Shown here one piece after another: positions 25,612 through 34,304 of a stretch of DNA of 64,000 bases. The stretch comes from an uncultured Bacteroidales bacterium. GTDB lineage: Bacteria > Bacteroidota > Bacteroidia > Bacteroidales > Bacteroidaceae. Where the stretch lies: positions 186,001 to 250,000 of the forward strand of contig CACYZY010000001.1 in assembly GCA_902779085.1 (NCBI GenBank), given 5' to 3'. The notes beneath the pieces were generated by a model that worked only from the letters and a program-made list of their open reading frames with translations, had not been told where the DNA came from and ran no database searches. The translations under genes and the position numbers were made by a program. The stretch's first letter is position 1. Each line of letters starts with the position of its first letter.

Positions 25612-26832
25612 TTATTTCATCAGTTGCTTGATGGCATCTCGGATTTCCTGATCAGTTGTGCCTTCACTATACCCAAAGAATACTTTACGGACAAAGTGAT
25701 TACGATCCAGTAGGAAGAACCAGGGAGCGGAGCCGCCAGTCTTGTAGGAGTTAAGCATGTCCTCGGTAGCACGGATATATGGATAAGTCAATTCCTTCTT
25801 CTCTGCATAGAACTTAATTGTTGAGTCACTGGCGCCCCACGATTCGAAAGAGATAATTTGCAGTTCCTCATCACTATATTCCTGTCTCAGTTGCTTAAGG
25901 AAAGGAATGGCTGCTTGGCAAGGACCACAAGCTGTAGCCGAGAACTCCAGTAGTATGGTTTTGGAATGAAGGTCTTTCAGTGAGATAGTTTTGTCATCAT
26001 AATCAGTGAGCGACCACATAGGGGCTGGATGGTTCAGCATGCTATTTGCATCAACTGCAGATTTCTCTCTCACCTTATAAGGCCTGATGATGTATCCTTG
26101 GGGTAAATAATCATTCAAGTCAAAATCGGCAGGATTCTCAGCATTTAATATAAGGTTGTGGCAGATGTGATCATTGATATCATGGTCTTGGATACGCTTG
26201 ATACGATAAGGCAAGCTATTTTGCTTACTGAACCAAATCTCGTATTCTGAGGTTGGATCGGCTATAAAAGGACGGGGTGAATAGATGTGCTGAGCCTTGC
26301 CGCCAATAAATTCAATCTGCTCTTCCTCATGGGTGATGAGGTGGAACTTATAAAAGTCAACTGAGTCTGTAAGAGAGTATTCTATGCTGTCGCGGGTAGT
26401 CAAAGCATAATCAATAATGTGGTATGCACTACGGAAGAAAGGGTTGCTTACTACCCTGAATGGCAAATTACGTGCAGTGAAATCGTCTCGAACAATACCT
26501 TTGTGCTCATGATAGACTGCGTATTTAGCCTCGCCATCGTATGCTCCATCTAAAATGGTACTGTCGTTTTCTGAAAAGTACAGATACTTAGCTCCTACAG
26601 TAGTATCAGCTTGATTCTTTAGTTCTTTGTAATAAACAAACAGATGTTGCCTTGGCTCTGGGTTGCCAGGCAAATAATCCCATGATTCTATCATATAACT
26701 TGCCGATTGAATCTGGTCAAGCCTCTCTCTCATCTCACGCAGATAGGTGTCAGTATCCACTTGTTTAGCGGTACAGGAACTCATTAGGACGACTGCCATC
26801 ATAGTCGCAGTCAGATACACGATTATTTTCAT
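25612..26832 (-). CDS. TlpA-like thioredoxin-fold lipoprotein
   Basis: A 406-residue periplasm-facing lipoprotein: lipobox ending at Cys20 (LMSSC). Residues 30-260 form an unknown N-terminal domain rich in aromatic beta strands; residues about 270-406 are a TlpA/AhpC-type thioredoxin domain with the redox pair Cys302-Gly-Pro-Cys305 (ATACGPCQAA) and a cis-Pro region (GGSAPWFFLLD). Such proteins reduce disulfides in exported proteins. It lies downstream of the TPR regulator in the same direction with a gap of 113 bases. Confidence 0.9.
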   Translation of the reverse strand: MKIIVYLTATMMAVVLMSSCTAKQVDTDTYLREMRERLDQIQSASYMIESWDYLPGNPEPRQHLFVYYKELKNQADTTVGAKYLYFSENDSTILDGAYDGEAKYAVYHEHKGIVRDDFTARNLPFRVVSNPFFRSAYHIIDYALTTRDSIEYSLTDSVDFYKFHLITHEEEQIEFIGGKAQHIYSPRPFIADPTSEYEIWFSKQNSLPYRIKRIQDHDINDHICHNLILNAENPADFDLNDYLPQGYIIRPYKVREKSAVDANSMLNHPAPMWSLTDYDDKTISLKDLHSKTILLEFSATACGPCQAAIPFLKQLRQEYSDEELQIISFESWGASDSTIKFYAEKKELTYPYIRATEDMLNSYKTGGSAPWFFLLDRNHFVRKVFFGYSEGTTDQEIRDAIKQLMK

Positions 26833-26945
26833 AAAGCTGTTTTTTAAAGTTCATGCCACAAAGTAATGAATACGGGTGCAGAACTCAGGCAAAAAGTACT
26901 TCACAAAAACTTCACAAATGAGGAGGTGGCTGGTAATGAGCAGAA

Positions 26946-28268
26946 TTACAGACTTATTATGAAATTATCCCAATCTTCGGCTTTGCCGTCCTTACCAAAC
27001 ACTTTTTTATACATCCTTGCACGCGTGTTGGCGATGGCACTATCGCTGCGACTTACTAATGCAGCAATGCGAGAGGGCTTAAAGCCCATCTTGAGCAAGA
27101 GACAGACTTTCAAGTCCTGCTCTTTCTCCACACCCAACTTTTGGAGAGTGGGTAAGAAATCAGGATAGACCGTATTGATAAGCTCCCATGCTTCATGTTG
27201 CTCTGTCTCGCTCATGACTTTTGAAGTAGATAACAAGTGTTGGTAAATATCAGCATCACGAATTGTCATGGTTTTGGTATGTTCAAGTTGGATTCGGTTA
27301 TTGATGATTCGATAGACGACAATGGCAGATACCGCTACCACCAACACCAAAAGCATCACGGCAATCATGGCATAAAATTTGATTTGTTGGTTACGCTCCT
27401 GCAATGAGGCGTTCTGCCGTTCTATGCTTAGTGTCTGATACATGGAATTGAGGCTTTCCAGAGCTTCCTCACGGAAACTGTCACTCTTCTCCCTCTCCAA
27501 TCTTGTTTTTTGATGATTAGTCCAAGATGCCTTTTTATAATCTCCGCCGGCGATGGCAGCAATATGCTCATTATCAACTGCGTATTTGCGATAATAAATA
27601 TCAGGAGATTCTGACATTTTTTGCAAATAATACTCGGATGAATCCTTGTTCTCGCGATTGGTGATACTATAGACATGCCACATCACATAATTGTAGAGGT
27701 CATTGTCAACAGCTTCAACCTCATAAGGTGCTGGGGGTAAAAACTCTGTTGCCAAATCCAATTTGCCATCTTCCATAAAAGCAGCCGCCAGACGGAGTGC
27801 CAAAGAGATGCGTGGTTTCTCTGCGCTTGACTGGATAGCTAATTGTTCCGCAAGGTCATAGAAATGTATTGCCTCCCCAAGATTATGTTTCTTGCGATAC
27901 ATGTCGCCCACGCACTTATAGGCATCAATCATGATGATGGTATCTTTCAACTCAGCAGCACATCCATAAGCAAGATGAAATCTATCAATGGCCTCGTCAT
28001 ATAGCAACTGTTTAGCAAAAAGGTTTCCCATCTCAATATATAGTTTTTCCTTTCGGGATAAAGAAGCGGTATCATTGTTTGGCAGTAAATCGATGGCTCG
28101 CTGGCAATTTTGCAATGCTGACATGGTTGGATGATTGCTACGATTAGTCCTTACCTCATGGATGAGGCTGTCAGCAATGGCTAACTCGGCATCGCTACCT
28201 ATCCGTTTGTGGCATGATATCATGCAAAGCAGTATGACTAACTGAATGAGGTAGGGTAATCGTTTCAT
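26946..28268 (-). CDS. TPR membrane regulator with C-terminal helix-turn-helix
   Basis: A 440-residue protein. An N-terminal lipoprotein-like signal (IQLVILLCMISC, Cys19) precedes tetratricopeptide-type helices (residues about 45-290: LYIEMGNLFAKQLLYDEAIDRF, AYKCVGDMYRKKHNLGEAIHFY), a membrane segment at about 298-321 and a cytoplasmic tail whose end (LKVCLLLKMGFKPSRIAALV, SAIANTRARMYKKVFG) is a LuxR-like helix-turn-helix. The order is typical of Bacteroidota TPR one-component regulators. The target is unknown; the TlpA-like gene just downstream is a candidate. The start at 28268 fits the signal; the frame upstream adds only eight residues before it. Confidence 0.88.
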   Translation of the reverse strand: MKRLPYLIQLVILLCMISCHKRIGSDAELAIADSLIHEVRTNRSNHPTMSALQNCQRAIDLLPNNDTASLSRKEKLYIEMGNLFAKQLLYDEAIDRFHLAYGCAAELKDTIIMIDAYKCVGDMYRKKHNLGEAIHFYDLAEQLAIQSSAEKPRISLALRLAAAFMEDGKLDLATEFLPPAPYEVEAVDNDLYNYVMWHVYSITNRENKDSSEYYLQKMSESPDIYYRKYAVDNEHIAAIAGGDYKKASWTNHQKTRLEREKSDSFREEALESLNSMYQTLSIERQNASLQERNQQIKFYAMIAVMLLVLVVAVSAIVVYRIINNRIQLEHTKTMTIRDADIYQHLLSTSKVMSETEQHEAWELINTVYPDFLPTLQKLGVEKEQDLKVCLLLKMGFKPSRIAALVSRSDSAIANTRARMYKKVFGKDGKAEDWDNFIISL

Positions 28269-28274
28269 TGGCGG

Positions 28275-28282
28275 CAAAGATA
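28275..28282 (-). promoter_or_regulatory. Putative -7 box for the TPR regulator gene
   Basis: TATCTTTG on the minus strand, 6 bases before the ATG at 28268. No -33 TTG found. This would make the transcript leaderless or nearly so. Confidence 0.4.
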
Positions 28283-28307
28283 AAGCTATCAATTACTCTG
28301 TTAGTGA

Positions 28308-28781
28308 TTATTCATGATGATACGGACTACCGTTCAGTATGCTCATGGCACGATATAGCTGTTCGACAAAGATGAGGCGTATCATTTGATGAGAAAAAGT
28401 CATTTTGCTCAAAGAGAGTTTTTCATGGGCTGCCTCATAGACGGCAGGGGAGAAGCCATAGGGGCCTCCAATGATGAAAACAAGACGGCGGCTGGTGGTA
28501 TTGAGCTTACGCTCCATATAGTCGGCAAACTCTACAGAACGTAGTTCCTTGCCATGCTCATCAAGCAGCACCACGGTATCACCTGGCTGCAAAGATTTCA
28601 GTATCAGTTCGCCTTCTTTCTCCTTTTGCTGCTCCTCGCTCAGACTCTTGGTGTTCTTCAATTCGGGTATTACCTCCAAGTCGAATGATATGTAGTGCTT
28701 GGTGCGCTGCACATATTCTTCTATTGCTTGGACGAAATACTTCTCAACCGTCTTTCCAACCACCAATAAAACAGTCTTCAT
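28308..28781 (-). CDS. rlmH: 23S rRNA pseudouridine-1915 N3-methyltransferase RlmH
   Basis: A 157-residue SPOUT methyltransferase that modifies helix 69 of 23S rRNA using S-adenosylmethionine. The C-terminal SAM knot is clear: VVLLDEHGKELRSVEFADY, LVFIIGGPYGFSPAV and KMTFSHQMIRLIFVEQLYRA, with the family end GSPYHHE. Length equals that of E. coli RlmH (155). It is divergent from nadC, with facing -7 boxes in the gap. Confidence 0.97.
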   Translation of the reverse strand: MKTVLLVVGKTVEKYFVQAIEEYVQRTKHYISFDLEVIPELKNTKSLSEEQQKEKEGELILKSLQPGDTVVLLDEHGKELRSVEFADYMERKLNTTSRRLVFIIGGPYGFSPAVYEAAHEKLSLSKMTFSHQMIRLIFVEQLYRAMSILNGSPYHHE

Positions 28782-28807
28782 GGAATTCTCTTTTTTTAAT
28801 CTGCTTT

Positions 28808-28815
28808 CAAAGTTA
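28808..28815 (-). promoter_or_regulatory. Putative -7 box for rlmH
   Basis: TAACTTTG on the minus strand, 26 bases before the rlmH ATG; no convincing -33 box. Confidence 0.45.
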
Positions 28816-28836
28816 GTATATTTTCAGATATTTGTC

Positions 28837-28844
28837 TATCTTTG
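28837..28844 (+). promoter_or_regulatory. Putative -7 box for nadC
   Basis: TATCTTTG, 21 bases before the nadC ATG, facing the rlmH -7 box; no clear -33 TTG. Confidence 0.5.
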
Positions 28845-28865
28845 TAGCAATAAAACACTAAGATT

Positions 28866-29714
28866 ATGGAAAAAGAAAGAGAATTGATTGACAGACTTAT
28901 TGATCTGTCGTTTGCTGAAGATATAGGTGATGGTGACCACACTACCTTGTCGTGTATTCCCGCAACGGCAATGGGCAAATCTAAACTGCTTATCAAGGAA
29001 GAAGGCATCCTGGCAGGTGTGGAGATTGCCAAAGAGGTATTCCACCGTTTTGACCCAGAACTGAAGGTGACGGTCTATATGGAAGATGGTACTCCTGTGA
29101 AGCCAGGCGATGTGGCTATGGTGGTAGAGGGTAAGGTCCAGAGTCTGCTACAGACAGAACGCTTGATGCTGAACATCATGCAGCGTATGAGTGGTATTGC
29201 TACCATGACGCATAAATACCAGAGTCGCCTGGAGGGTACGCACACACATGTGTTGGATACCCGCAAGACCACCCCTGGTATGCGTATCTTGGAAAAGATG
29301 GCGGTGAAGATAGGTGGTGGCATGAATCACCGCATCGGACTGTTTGACATGATTCTGCTGAAAGATAATCATGTGGATTTTGCAGGCGGTATTGACAAGG
29401 CTATTACCCGTGCCAAAGAATACTGCAAGGCGAAAGGCAAGAACCTGAAGATTGAGATTGAGGTGCGCAATTTCGACGAACTGCAGCAAGTGCTTGATTT
29501 GGGTGGTGTGGATCGTATCATGTTCGATAACTTTACCCCAGAAATGACACGCAAAGCTGTTCAGATGGTGAATGGAAGATTTGAAACTGAGTCATCAGGA
29601 GGTATTACTTTTGACACGCTCCGTGAATATGCAGAGTGCGGGGTGGACTATATTTCTGTGGGAGCGCTGACACACTCTGTCAAGGGACTTGACATGAGTT
29701 TCAAAGCCTGCTAA
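28866..29714 (+). CDS. nadC: Nicotinate-nucleotide pyrophosphorylase (quinolinate phosphoribosyltransferase)
   Basis: A 282-residue cytoplasmic enzyme of NAD synthesis that turns quinolinate and PRPP into nicotinate mononucleotide. Typical motifs are seen: AEDIGDGDHTT, LLIKEEGILAGVE, ERLMLNIMQRMSGIAT, VLDTRKTTPGMR, GGGMNHRIGLFDMILLKDNHV and the C-terminal VDYISVGALTHS. nadA and nadB are not adjacent. A putative hairpin terminator follows. Confidence 0.97.
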   Translation: MEKERELIDRLIDLSFAEDIGDGDHTTLSCIPATAMGKSKLLIKEEGILAGVEIAKEVFHRFDPELKVTVYMEDGTPVKPGDVAMVVEGKVQSLLQTERLMLNIMQRMSGIATMTHKYQSRLEGTHTHVLDTRKTTPGMRILEKMAVKIGGGMNHRIGLFDMILLKDNHVDFAGGIDKAITRAKEYCKAKGKNLKIEIEVRNFDELQQVLDLGGVDRIMFDNFTPEMTRKAVQMVNGRFETESSGGITFDTLREYAECGVDYISVGALTHSVKGLDMSFKAC

Positions 29715-29731
29715 TTTTGCATACATATGAC

Positions 29732-29760
29732 ATGGCTATGCCCTAATGGGGCATGGCCAT
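29732..29760 (+). terminator. Putative terminator after nadC
   Basis: A 12-base stem with one G-T pair (29732-29743 with 29749-29760) and a five-base loop, followed by only a weak T-rich tail (TGTTGTATT). Confidence 0.5.
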
Positions 29761-29867
29761 TGTTGTATTAATACTTATTAACAGAATACTTTACCTCCTT
29801 TTTAGCTTTCCCTGCGTCTAATTAGTAGAAAGCATGATGAATTGAGCATAGATGTGGGTCGATAGTT

Positions 29868-30431
29868 GTGAATGCCGATGAGTTGAAACTGGTGGAGGGG
29901 TGTAGAAAAGGCGATGCGGATGCTCGCAAACAACTGTACACTCTATATGCGGAGCAAATGCTGGCCGTTTGCTATCGTTATACAGGCAACTTAGATGATG
30001 CTTACGATGTGCTGCATGATGGGTTTATCAAAATCTTTACAAACTTTTCTTTCCGAGGTGATAGTACCTTGAAAAGTTGGATGTATAAAGTGATGAGTGC
30101 ACAGGCTATTGACTTCATGAGGCGTAAAAGTGCCAGCAGACTGATGCTGATGGACAACGAGGAACTGCCTGATATGCCAGATGTGGATGAAAAGGCTGTT
30201 ATGTATGAAGCCAGGGGAATAGATGAGGAGACGCTGATGCACATGGTGGCACAGTTGCCAGAAGGATGCAGGATGGTGTTCAACCTCTTCGTTTTTGAAG
30301 ACAAGTCGCATAAAGAGATTGCAGAATTGTTGCACATCCAGCCAGAAACATCGAAGTCTCAATTCAGATATGCAAAGAAATTGTTGGCTACGAAGATTAA
30401 ACAGTTTATCGAGCATGAAGGAAAAAGATGA
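29868..30431 (+). CDS. ECF-type RNA polymerase sigma factor
   Basis: A 187-residue group IV sigma factor. Region 2 is visible as RKQLYTLYAEQMLAVCYRYTGNLDDAYDVLHDGFIKIF, with the -10 recognising helix continuing through TLKSWMYKVMSAQAIDFMRRK, and region 4 as GCRMVFNLFVFEDKSHKEIAELL. The likely start is a GTG at 29868 that gives MNADELKLVEGC, as no in-frame ATG lies near. The next gene overlaps its last 17 bases and encodes a membrane protein that probably controls it. Confidence 0.92.
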   Translation: MNADELKLVEGCRKGDADARKQLYTLYAEQMLAVCYRYTGNLDDAYDVLHDGFIKIFTNFSFRGDSTLKSWMYKVMSAQAIDFMRRKSASRLMLMDNEELPDMPDVDEKAVMYEARGIDEETLMHMVAQLPEGCRMVFNLFVFEDKSHKEIAELLHIQPETSKSQFRYAKKLLATKIKQFIEHEGKR

Positions 30432-31515
30432 CTTTTCAGCATTGTTCAGAGGCTTAGCCGATGCTAAGATGCCTGTGAAGGAGGGCTTCTGGGAGGGCTT
30501 GGAGAAAGACCTTTCGGCTGTTATGGCGCAACCTGAAGATGTAGCTCCTGCCAAGCGTGCTGTACTCAGGCCTATTTATCGCAAATGGATGGCAGCTGCT
30601 TCTGTGTTGTTGGTTCTGGCGTTGGGGTCGATGGTATTCTGGTACCTTAATTCCCAGGAACAGGAAATACAGCAAGCCTTTTCTGAGGTGTCTGCCAGTT
30701 TGGAGACATCTCCCATGAGTAATTTGCCTAAAGCCGATATCCCTTTAACATATAATAATGATAAACAACAGTTAGCTACCACTGTTCATATGAATGGTCA
30801 ATTGGCAAATACCAATCATCAACCTTCCATTGTCAATGGTCTTACTCCTGTCTCTTTAGGGTCAACTGAGGTTACTGAAACAGATGACGATGATGAGATG
30901 GTGCCTGTAGAAGTGACATTCCAGATTATCGAGCATGGCTATGTCAATGGGGGAAAACCTTTCAATGGATTGGTTAACGCCTCAAACGGTGATTTGGCCG
31001 AAACTGAAAGCGAGACAACTGCTTCGGCAGGCTATTCTAATAGCAAATCATCCAAGTGGGCACTGAAACCTGCCTTTGGAACTGCTATTCCAAAGGGTGA
31101 CTTCAAAATGCCTCTGACGGCAGGTATGACAGTGGAACGTAAACTTAACAAGACATTGGCTGTTGAGACTGGTTTGCTGTATAATTACTTGCCGGTGCAT
31201 AATGACGAGAACCAGTCATCTCTCTCTTTGCCTGTGAAGTTGGATGTGAATCTTGCTGAGGGCAAGAAAATGGATGTGTATGCTAGCGTAGGAGGTGTGG
31301 TAGAGAAACTGTTGGGTAAGAGTTTCAGTGAAGAACCTGTGCAACTGGCTGCTACGGCAGGGTTAGGGTTGCGATATAAGTTCAGCGACAACTTGGCTGT
31401 CTATGCAGAACCATCTGTTTCTCACTATTTTGATACCGATGGCACTGCCCGTACACTGCGTACAGAGCAGGCTGTCAATGTGAATCTATTGTGCGGTGTC
31501 CGCATGAGTTATTAA
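30415..31515 (+). CDS. Putative anti-sigma membrane protein with barrel-like C-terminus
   Basis: A 366-residue protein encoded 17 bases into the end of the ECF sigma gene. Residues 1-55 are a soluble, acidic/helical part (DDFSALFRGLADAKMPV, FWEGLEKDL) followed by a single membrane segment (57-78), a topology of anti-sigma proteins. After a low-complexity linker (90-220), residues 225-366 alternate strands with the pattern of an outer-membrane beta-barrel (PAFGTAIPKGDF, AVETGLLYNYLPV, VYASVGGVVEKLLGK, TAGLGLRYKFSDNLAVYAEP, NLLCGVRMSY). The barrel-like part would lie in the periplasm if anchored by this segment. The role as anti-sigma factor is inferred from position and topology. The ATG at 30415 is used because the frame upstream runs inside the sigma gene. 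Confidence 0.78.
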   Translation: MKEKDDFSALFRGLADAKMPVKEGFWEGLEKDLSAVMAQPEDVAPAKRAVLRPIYRKWMAAASVLLVLALGSMVFWYLNSQEQEIQQAFSEVSASLETSPMSNLPKADIPLTYNNDKQQLATTVHMNGQLANTNHQPSIVNGLTPVSLGSTEVTETDDDDEMVPVEVTFQIIEHGYVNGGKPFNGLVNASNGDLAETESETTASAGYSNSKSSKWALKPAFGTAIPKGDFKMPLTAGMTVERKLNKTLAVETGLLYNYLPVHNDENQSSLSLPVKLDVNLAEGKKMDVYASVGGVVEKLLGKSFSEEPVQLAATAGLGLRYKFSDNLAVYAEPSVSHYFDTDGTARTLRTEQAVNVNLLCGVRMSY

Positions 31516-31534
31516 CCCTTAAATCTGCAGAATT

Positions 31535-32071
31535 ATGAGATCGATAGGCCGTAATGGATTTTTGCTGATGCTGATGTCATTGGTGCTTACTTGGGTGAGT
31601 TGCTCAGAAGATACGCTGGACATAGAGAACCCTGATGTGGATTTGTTTGTCAAGCAGCTCAAAGATGGTGCTTTGGCAGTGAATGAAGAAACAGGCACAG
31701 TGATTATGCCACAATTTACAATGGAAGATATTGAAGCTTTGCTTTATTATGCTGAAGACCTGACAGAGATACCGTCTTTCCCTTTGGCTCCTGTGTCTTA
31801 TCTCGCAGGTGGCAAGCCCCGGCTAGGTGAGTGTGTGCTATGGGTGATAGAGTCCATTCGTGTAGGGAGCAATGCTTCTTTAGGAAGCCGTATGGTGCAT
31901 AAAGATGCAGTCAACTATGAAGGTATATATTTCTTGAGTGATGATGAGTTACTGGATGCTGCTGCCCATTATCGTAGGTGGTGGAACAAGACAAAGCATT
32001 CTGGCATATTATCTATTATCGATACCGCAGTAGGTGAGCCCTTAGCAGGTTCAGATTATAGGTGGTGGTAA
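31535..32071 (+). CDS. Lipoprotein, DUF4943-like
   Basis: A 178-residue exported lipoprotein: signal (GFLLMLMSLVLTWVSC, lipobox VSC at residue 23) and a compact mature domain with a segment (MPQFTMEDIEALLYYAEDLTEI) and a tryptophan-rich end (AHYRRWWNKTKHSG, SDYRWW). I recall this as like the Bacteroidales DUF4943 family, with moderate certainty. It lies 19 bases after the putative anti-sigma gene and is expected to be in the same operon. Confidence 0.72.
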   Translation: MRSIGRNGFLLMLMSLVLTWVSCSEDTLDIENPDVDLFVKQLKDGALAVNEETGTVIMPQFTMEDIEALLYYAEDLTEIPSFPLAPVSYLAGGKPRLGECVLWVIESIRVGSNASLGSRMVHKDAVNYEGIYFLSDDELLDAAAHYRRWWNKTKHSGILSIIDTAVGEPLAGSDYRWW

Positions 32072-32083
32072 ACCCTTAAATAA

Positions 32084-32542
32084 ATGAGACTAAGACTACT
32101 ATTGATGCTGTCAATGATGATGGCATGGGGCTTTGTGTGTGCCCAAGAATGGACACAAGCTGATTCCCTTCGTCTGGATCAGTTGCTGAAAACTGATGGG
32201 GAAATCAAGCTCAACCCTCGTGCACTGGAGGAACTGAGGGAAAATGGCTTCGTAGGAAGTCAGTCTGTTGTTAGTGAGAAGCCGTGGATGGAGTTTGATA
32301 CCACCATGCCTAAATTGAAACTCCCCAAGCAGGCTGAAGTCAAGATGCAGATAGACATGCCGCTTTATGCTCCTCCACCTTCAAATGGCCTCACTTATAC
32401 AGGTGACTTGGCTTATCATCTGACAAAGTTTTTTACAAAAGAATACTGGGATTTCCGAAACAAACGGAATATAAAGAAGACACTGGAAGTGCTGAAAAAC
32501 TATGATGCAGTGTTACCCGACAGTTTGCAGAGTGAAAAATAA
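32084..32542 (+). CDS. Small exported protein, DUF4858-like
   Basis: A 152-residue protein with a signal peptide (LRLLLMLSMMMAWGFVCAQ) and a mature part with WTQADSLRLDQLLKTDGEIKL and a C-terminal basic helix (FRNKRNIKKTLEVLKNY). I associate it with DUF4858 of Bacteroidales with low certainty. It is the last gene of the sigma-factor operon, 12 bases after the lipoprotein; each of these two genes is preceded by CCTTAAAT. Confidence 0.65.
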   Translation: MRLRLLLMLSMMMAWGFVCAQEWTQADSLRLDQLLKTDGEIKLNPRALEELRENGFVGSQSVVSEKPWMEFDTTMPKLKLPKQAEVKMQIDMPLYAPPPSNGLTYTGDLAYHLTKFFTKEYWDFRNKRNIKKTLEVLKNYDAVLPDSLQSEK

Positions 32543-32571
32543 TTCGTATCTTGCAGCCTCAAATAATAAAT

Positions 32572-33528
32572 ATGGGAAATATGAATAGAATTACATCTCT
32601 TTTCGGTATAGATTATCCTGTGATTGCAGGTGGTATGGCTTGGTGTAGTGGCTGGCGTTTGGCAGCTGCGGTGAGTAATGCCGGTGGCTTGGGCTTGATA
32701 GGTGCTGGCTCTATGACACCTGAGCTGCTGAAGGAACATATTGAGAAATGTCAGGCGGCTACAGTCAAGCCTTTTGGCGTGAATGTGCCTCTGATGAAGC
32801 CTGGAGCAGAAGAAATGATGCATATTATTGCTGAGACTGGCGTGAAGGTGGTATTTACCTCTGCTGGCAGCCCGAAGAAGTGGACTGGCTGGCTCAAAGA
32901 ACGTGGTATCACGGTAGTGCATGTGGTGTCTTCGTCCAAGTTTGCCAAGAAGTGTGAAGACGCCGGTGTAGATGCTGTGGTAGCAGAAGGCTTTGAGGCG
33001 GGTGGCCATAATGGTCGTGAGGAAACCACCACTATGTGTTTGATACCAGCTGTACGTCAGGCTACTTCATTGCCTTTAATTGCTGCTGGAGGTATAGGTA
33101 GTGGTCCGTCGATGTTAGCTGCTTATGCATTGGGTGCAGAGGGCGTGCAGATAGGTACTCGTTTTGCGCTGACAGTGGAGAGCTCTGCCAGTGAGGCTTT
33201 CAAGAAATTCTGCCTGAATCTGGAAGAAGGCGATACCATGCTGATATTAAAGAAACTGTCACCAACCCGTATGGCTAAAAACCCATATCGTGAACAGCTT
33301 GACAAGGCCGAGGCGGAAGGGGCTACAGCCGAGCAGTTGTTGGAGATTATCGGTGCAGGACGTAACCGTATAGGTATCTTTGAAGGTGATTTGGTAAACG
33401 GAGAGGTGGAAATTGGCCAGAATGCATCGCAGTTCAAGGGCAAGGGTATCCAGACCGTAGCAGAAGTTATGACTGAGATGTTGGCAGAATACCAGGAGGC
33501 CAAAGCCAAACTGATAGCATTGCCGTAA
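32572..33528 (+). CDS. FabK/nitronate monooxygenase-like flavoprotein
   Basis: A 318-residue TIM-barrel flavoenzyme of the 2-nitropropane dioxygenase / FabK family. Signs are the start GIDYPVIAGGMAWCSG, the catalytic-region segment EGFEAGGHNGREETTT, the phosphate loop IAAGGIGSGPSMLAAYALGA and EGVQIGTRFALTVES. FabK reduces enoyl-ACP in fatty acid synthesis, while nitronate monooxygenases oxidise nitroalkanes; the AGGHxG segment fits both, so the assignment stays general. No other fatty-acid gene is near. The ATG at 32572 is used (32581 is also possible); a variant -7 box TATCTTGC lies at 32547-32554. Confidence 0.9.
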   Translation: MGNMNRITSLFGIDYPVIAGGMAWCSGWRLAAAVSNAGGLGLIGAGSMTPELLKEHIEKCQAATVKPFGVNVPLMKPGAEEMMHIIAETGVKVVFTSAGSPKKWTGWLKERGITVVHVVSSSKFAKKCEDAGVDAVVAEGFEAGGHNGREETTTMCLIPAVRQATSLPLIAAGGIGSGPSMLAAYALGAEGVQIGTRFALTVESSASEAFKKFCLNLEEGDTMLILKKLSPTRMAKNPYREQLDKAEAEGATAEQLLEIIGAGRNRIGIFEGDLVNGEVEIGQNASQFKGKGIQTVAEVMTEMLAEYQEAKAKLIALP

Positions 33529-33589
33529 TCACATTACTAGCATTTAATGCAAAACTATATTAATTTTCAGGGTTAGGCTATACTAATGT

Positions 33590-34234
33590 TTAATCCTGAA
33601 CATTTCTATTTCTTCTTTTCAATAATTTGCTGAGGCGCAGCTCTAATAAAGAATAGGGTGAAAAGCCTTCCGTCAGGATATCCATCTCACCTCCTTCTTC
33701 ATAAATAAGAGTGGGGTAGTGTTCTGCATATTTCTCTGCAAAAAGGAAAGCCTGTCGGGTGTTCTCATCATTCTCTGGTGATGAGAAATGTTGGAAGAAT
33801 GTAGGCTTGTCAATGCCAAGCTGCTCACAGATTTCCAAATAAACTGTATCGTCGGTTAAATCTTTGCCATCTTTATAGCGAGCATGCAGGATATGATGGG
33901 TAAACTGCAAGGCGAGTTGGGGGGCAATGGCACGACATGCCATGATAGCACGACTTGGCACCAGACTGTCAAGTAGCATTTCTTTCTCATTAAGTGCCGC
34001 TTTATATCCTTCACCGAATTCCTTGCCTGTTTCCTTGGTGATGCTGGCATCAAGCTTCCGATGAGCGAATGCGTTTTCGGGCGATTGTACTTGCGTGAAC
34101 TCGCCAGCCAACATGCCGGCAGGTATCACTTCAAACGGCAACTTGCCTTCCAAGGTATCGAATAGCTGCAGAACAGCATCACTTGTTGCGTAGCACCATT
34201 TGCAGTATGGATCCATGATGTAGAGAATCTTCAT
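33590..34234 (-). CDS. DsbA-family/FrnE-like thioredoxin-fold protein
   Basis: A 214-residue protein with thioredoxin fold and inserted helices. The redox motif Cys13-Lys-Trp-Cys16 (MDPYCKWCYA) is near the N-terminus, as in FrnE/DsbA-like 2-hydroxychromene-type proteins. No signal peptide is present, so it probably acts in the cytoplasm, possibly as a disulfide isomerase or glutathione-linked enzyme. It is a single-gene unit, convergent with the FabK-like gene. Confidence 0.85.
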   Translation of the reverse strand: MKILYIMDPYCKWCYATSDAVLQLFDTLEGKLPFEVIPAGMLAGEFTQVQSPENAFAHRKLDASITKETGKEFGEGYKAALNEKEMLLDSLVPSRAIMACRAIAPQLALQFTHHILHARYKDGKDLTDDTVYLEICEQLGIDKPTFFQHFSSPENDENTRQAFLFAEKYAEHYPTLIYEEGGEMDILTEGFSPYSLLELRLSKLLKRRNRNVQD

Positions 34235-34250
34235 AGCATTGATATTTTAC

Positions 34251-34283
34251 AAAAATAGGAATTAGGGATGTCCTAATTCCTAT
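34251..34283 (-). terminator. Intrinsic terminator after galK
   Basis: A perfect 12-base stem (34255-34266 with 34272-34283) and five-base loop; on the minus strand it is followed by TTTT (34251-34254). It lies 22 bases after the galK stop. Confidence 0.85.
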
Positions 34284-34304
34284 TCTCTTTTCATTATAGA
34301 ATAC

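Noticed and set aside
29991-30554. 187-codon open frame on the minus strand
   Set aside because: It lies antisense to the ECF sigma gene and has no start context, promoter or family pattern.
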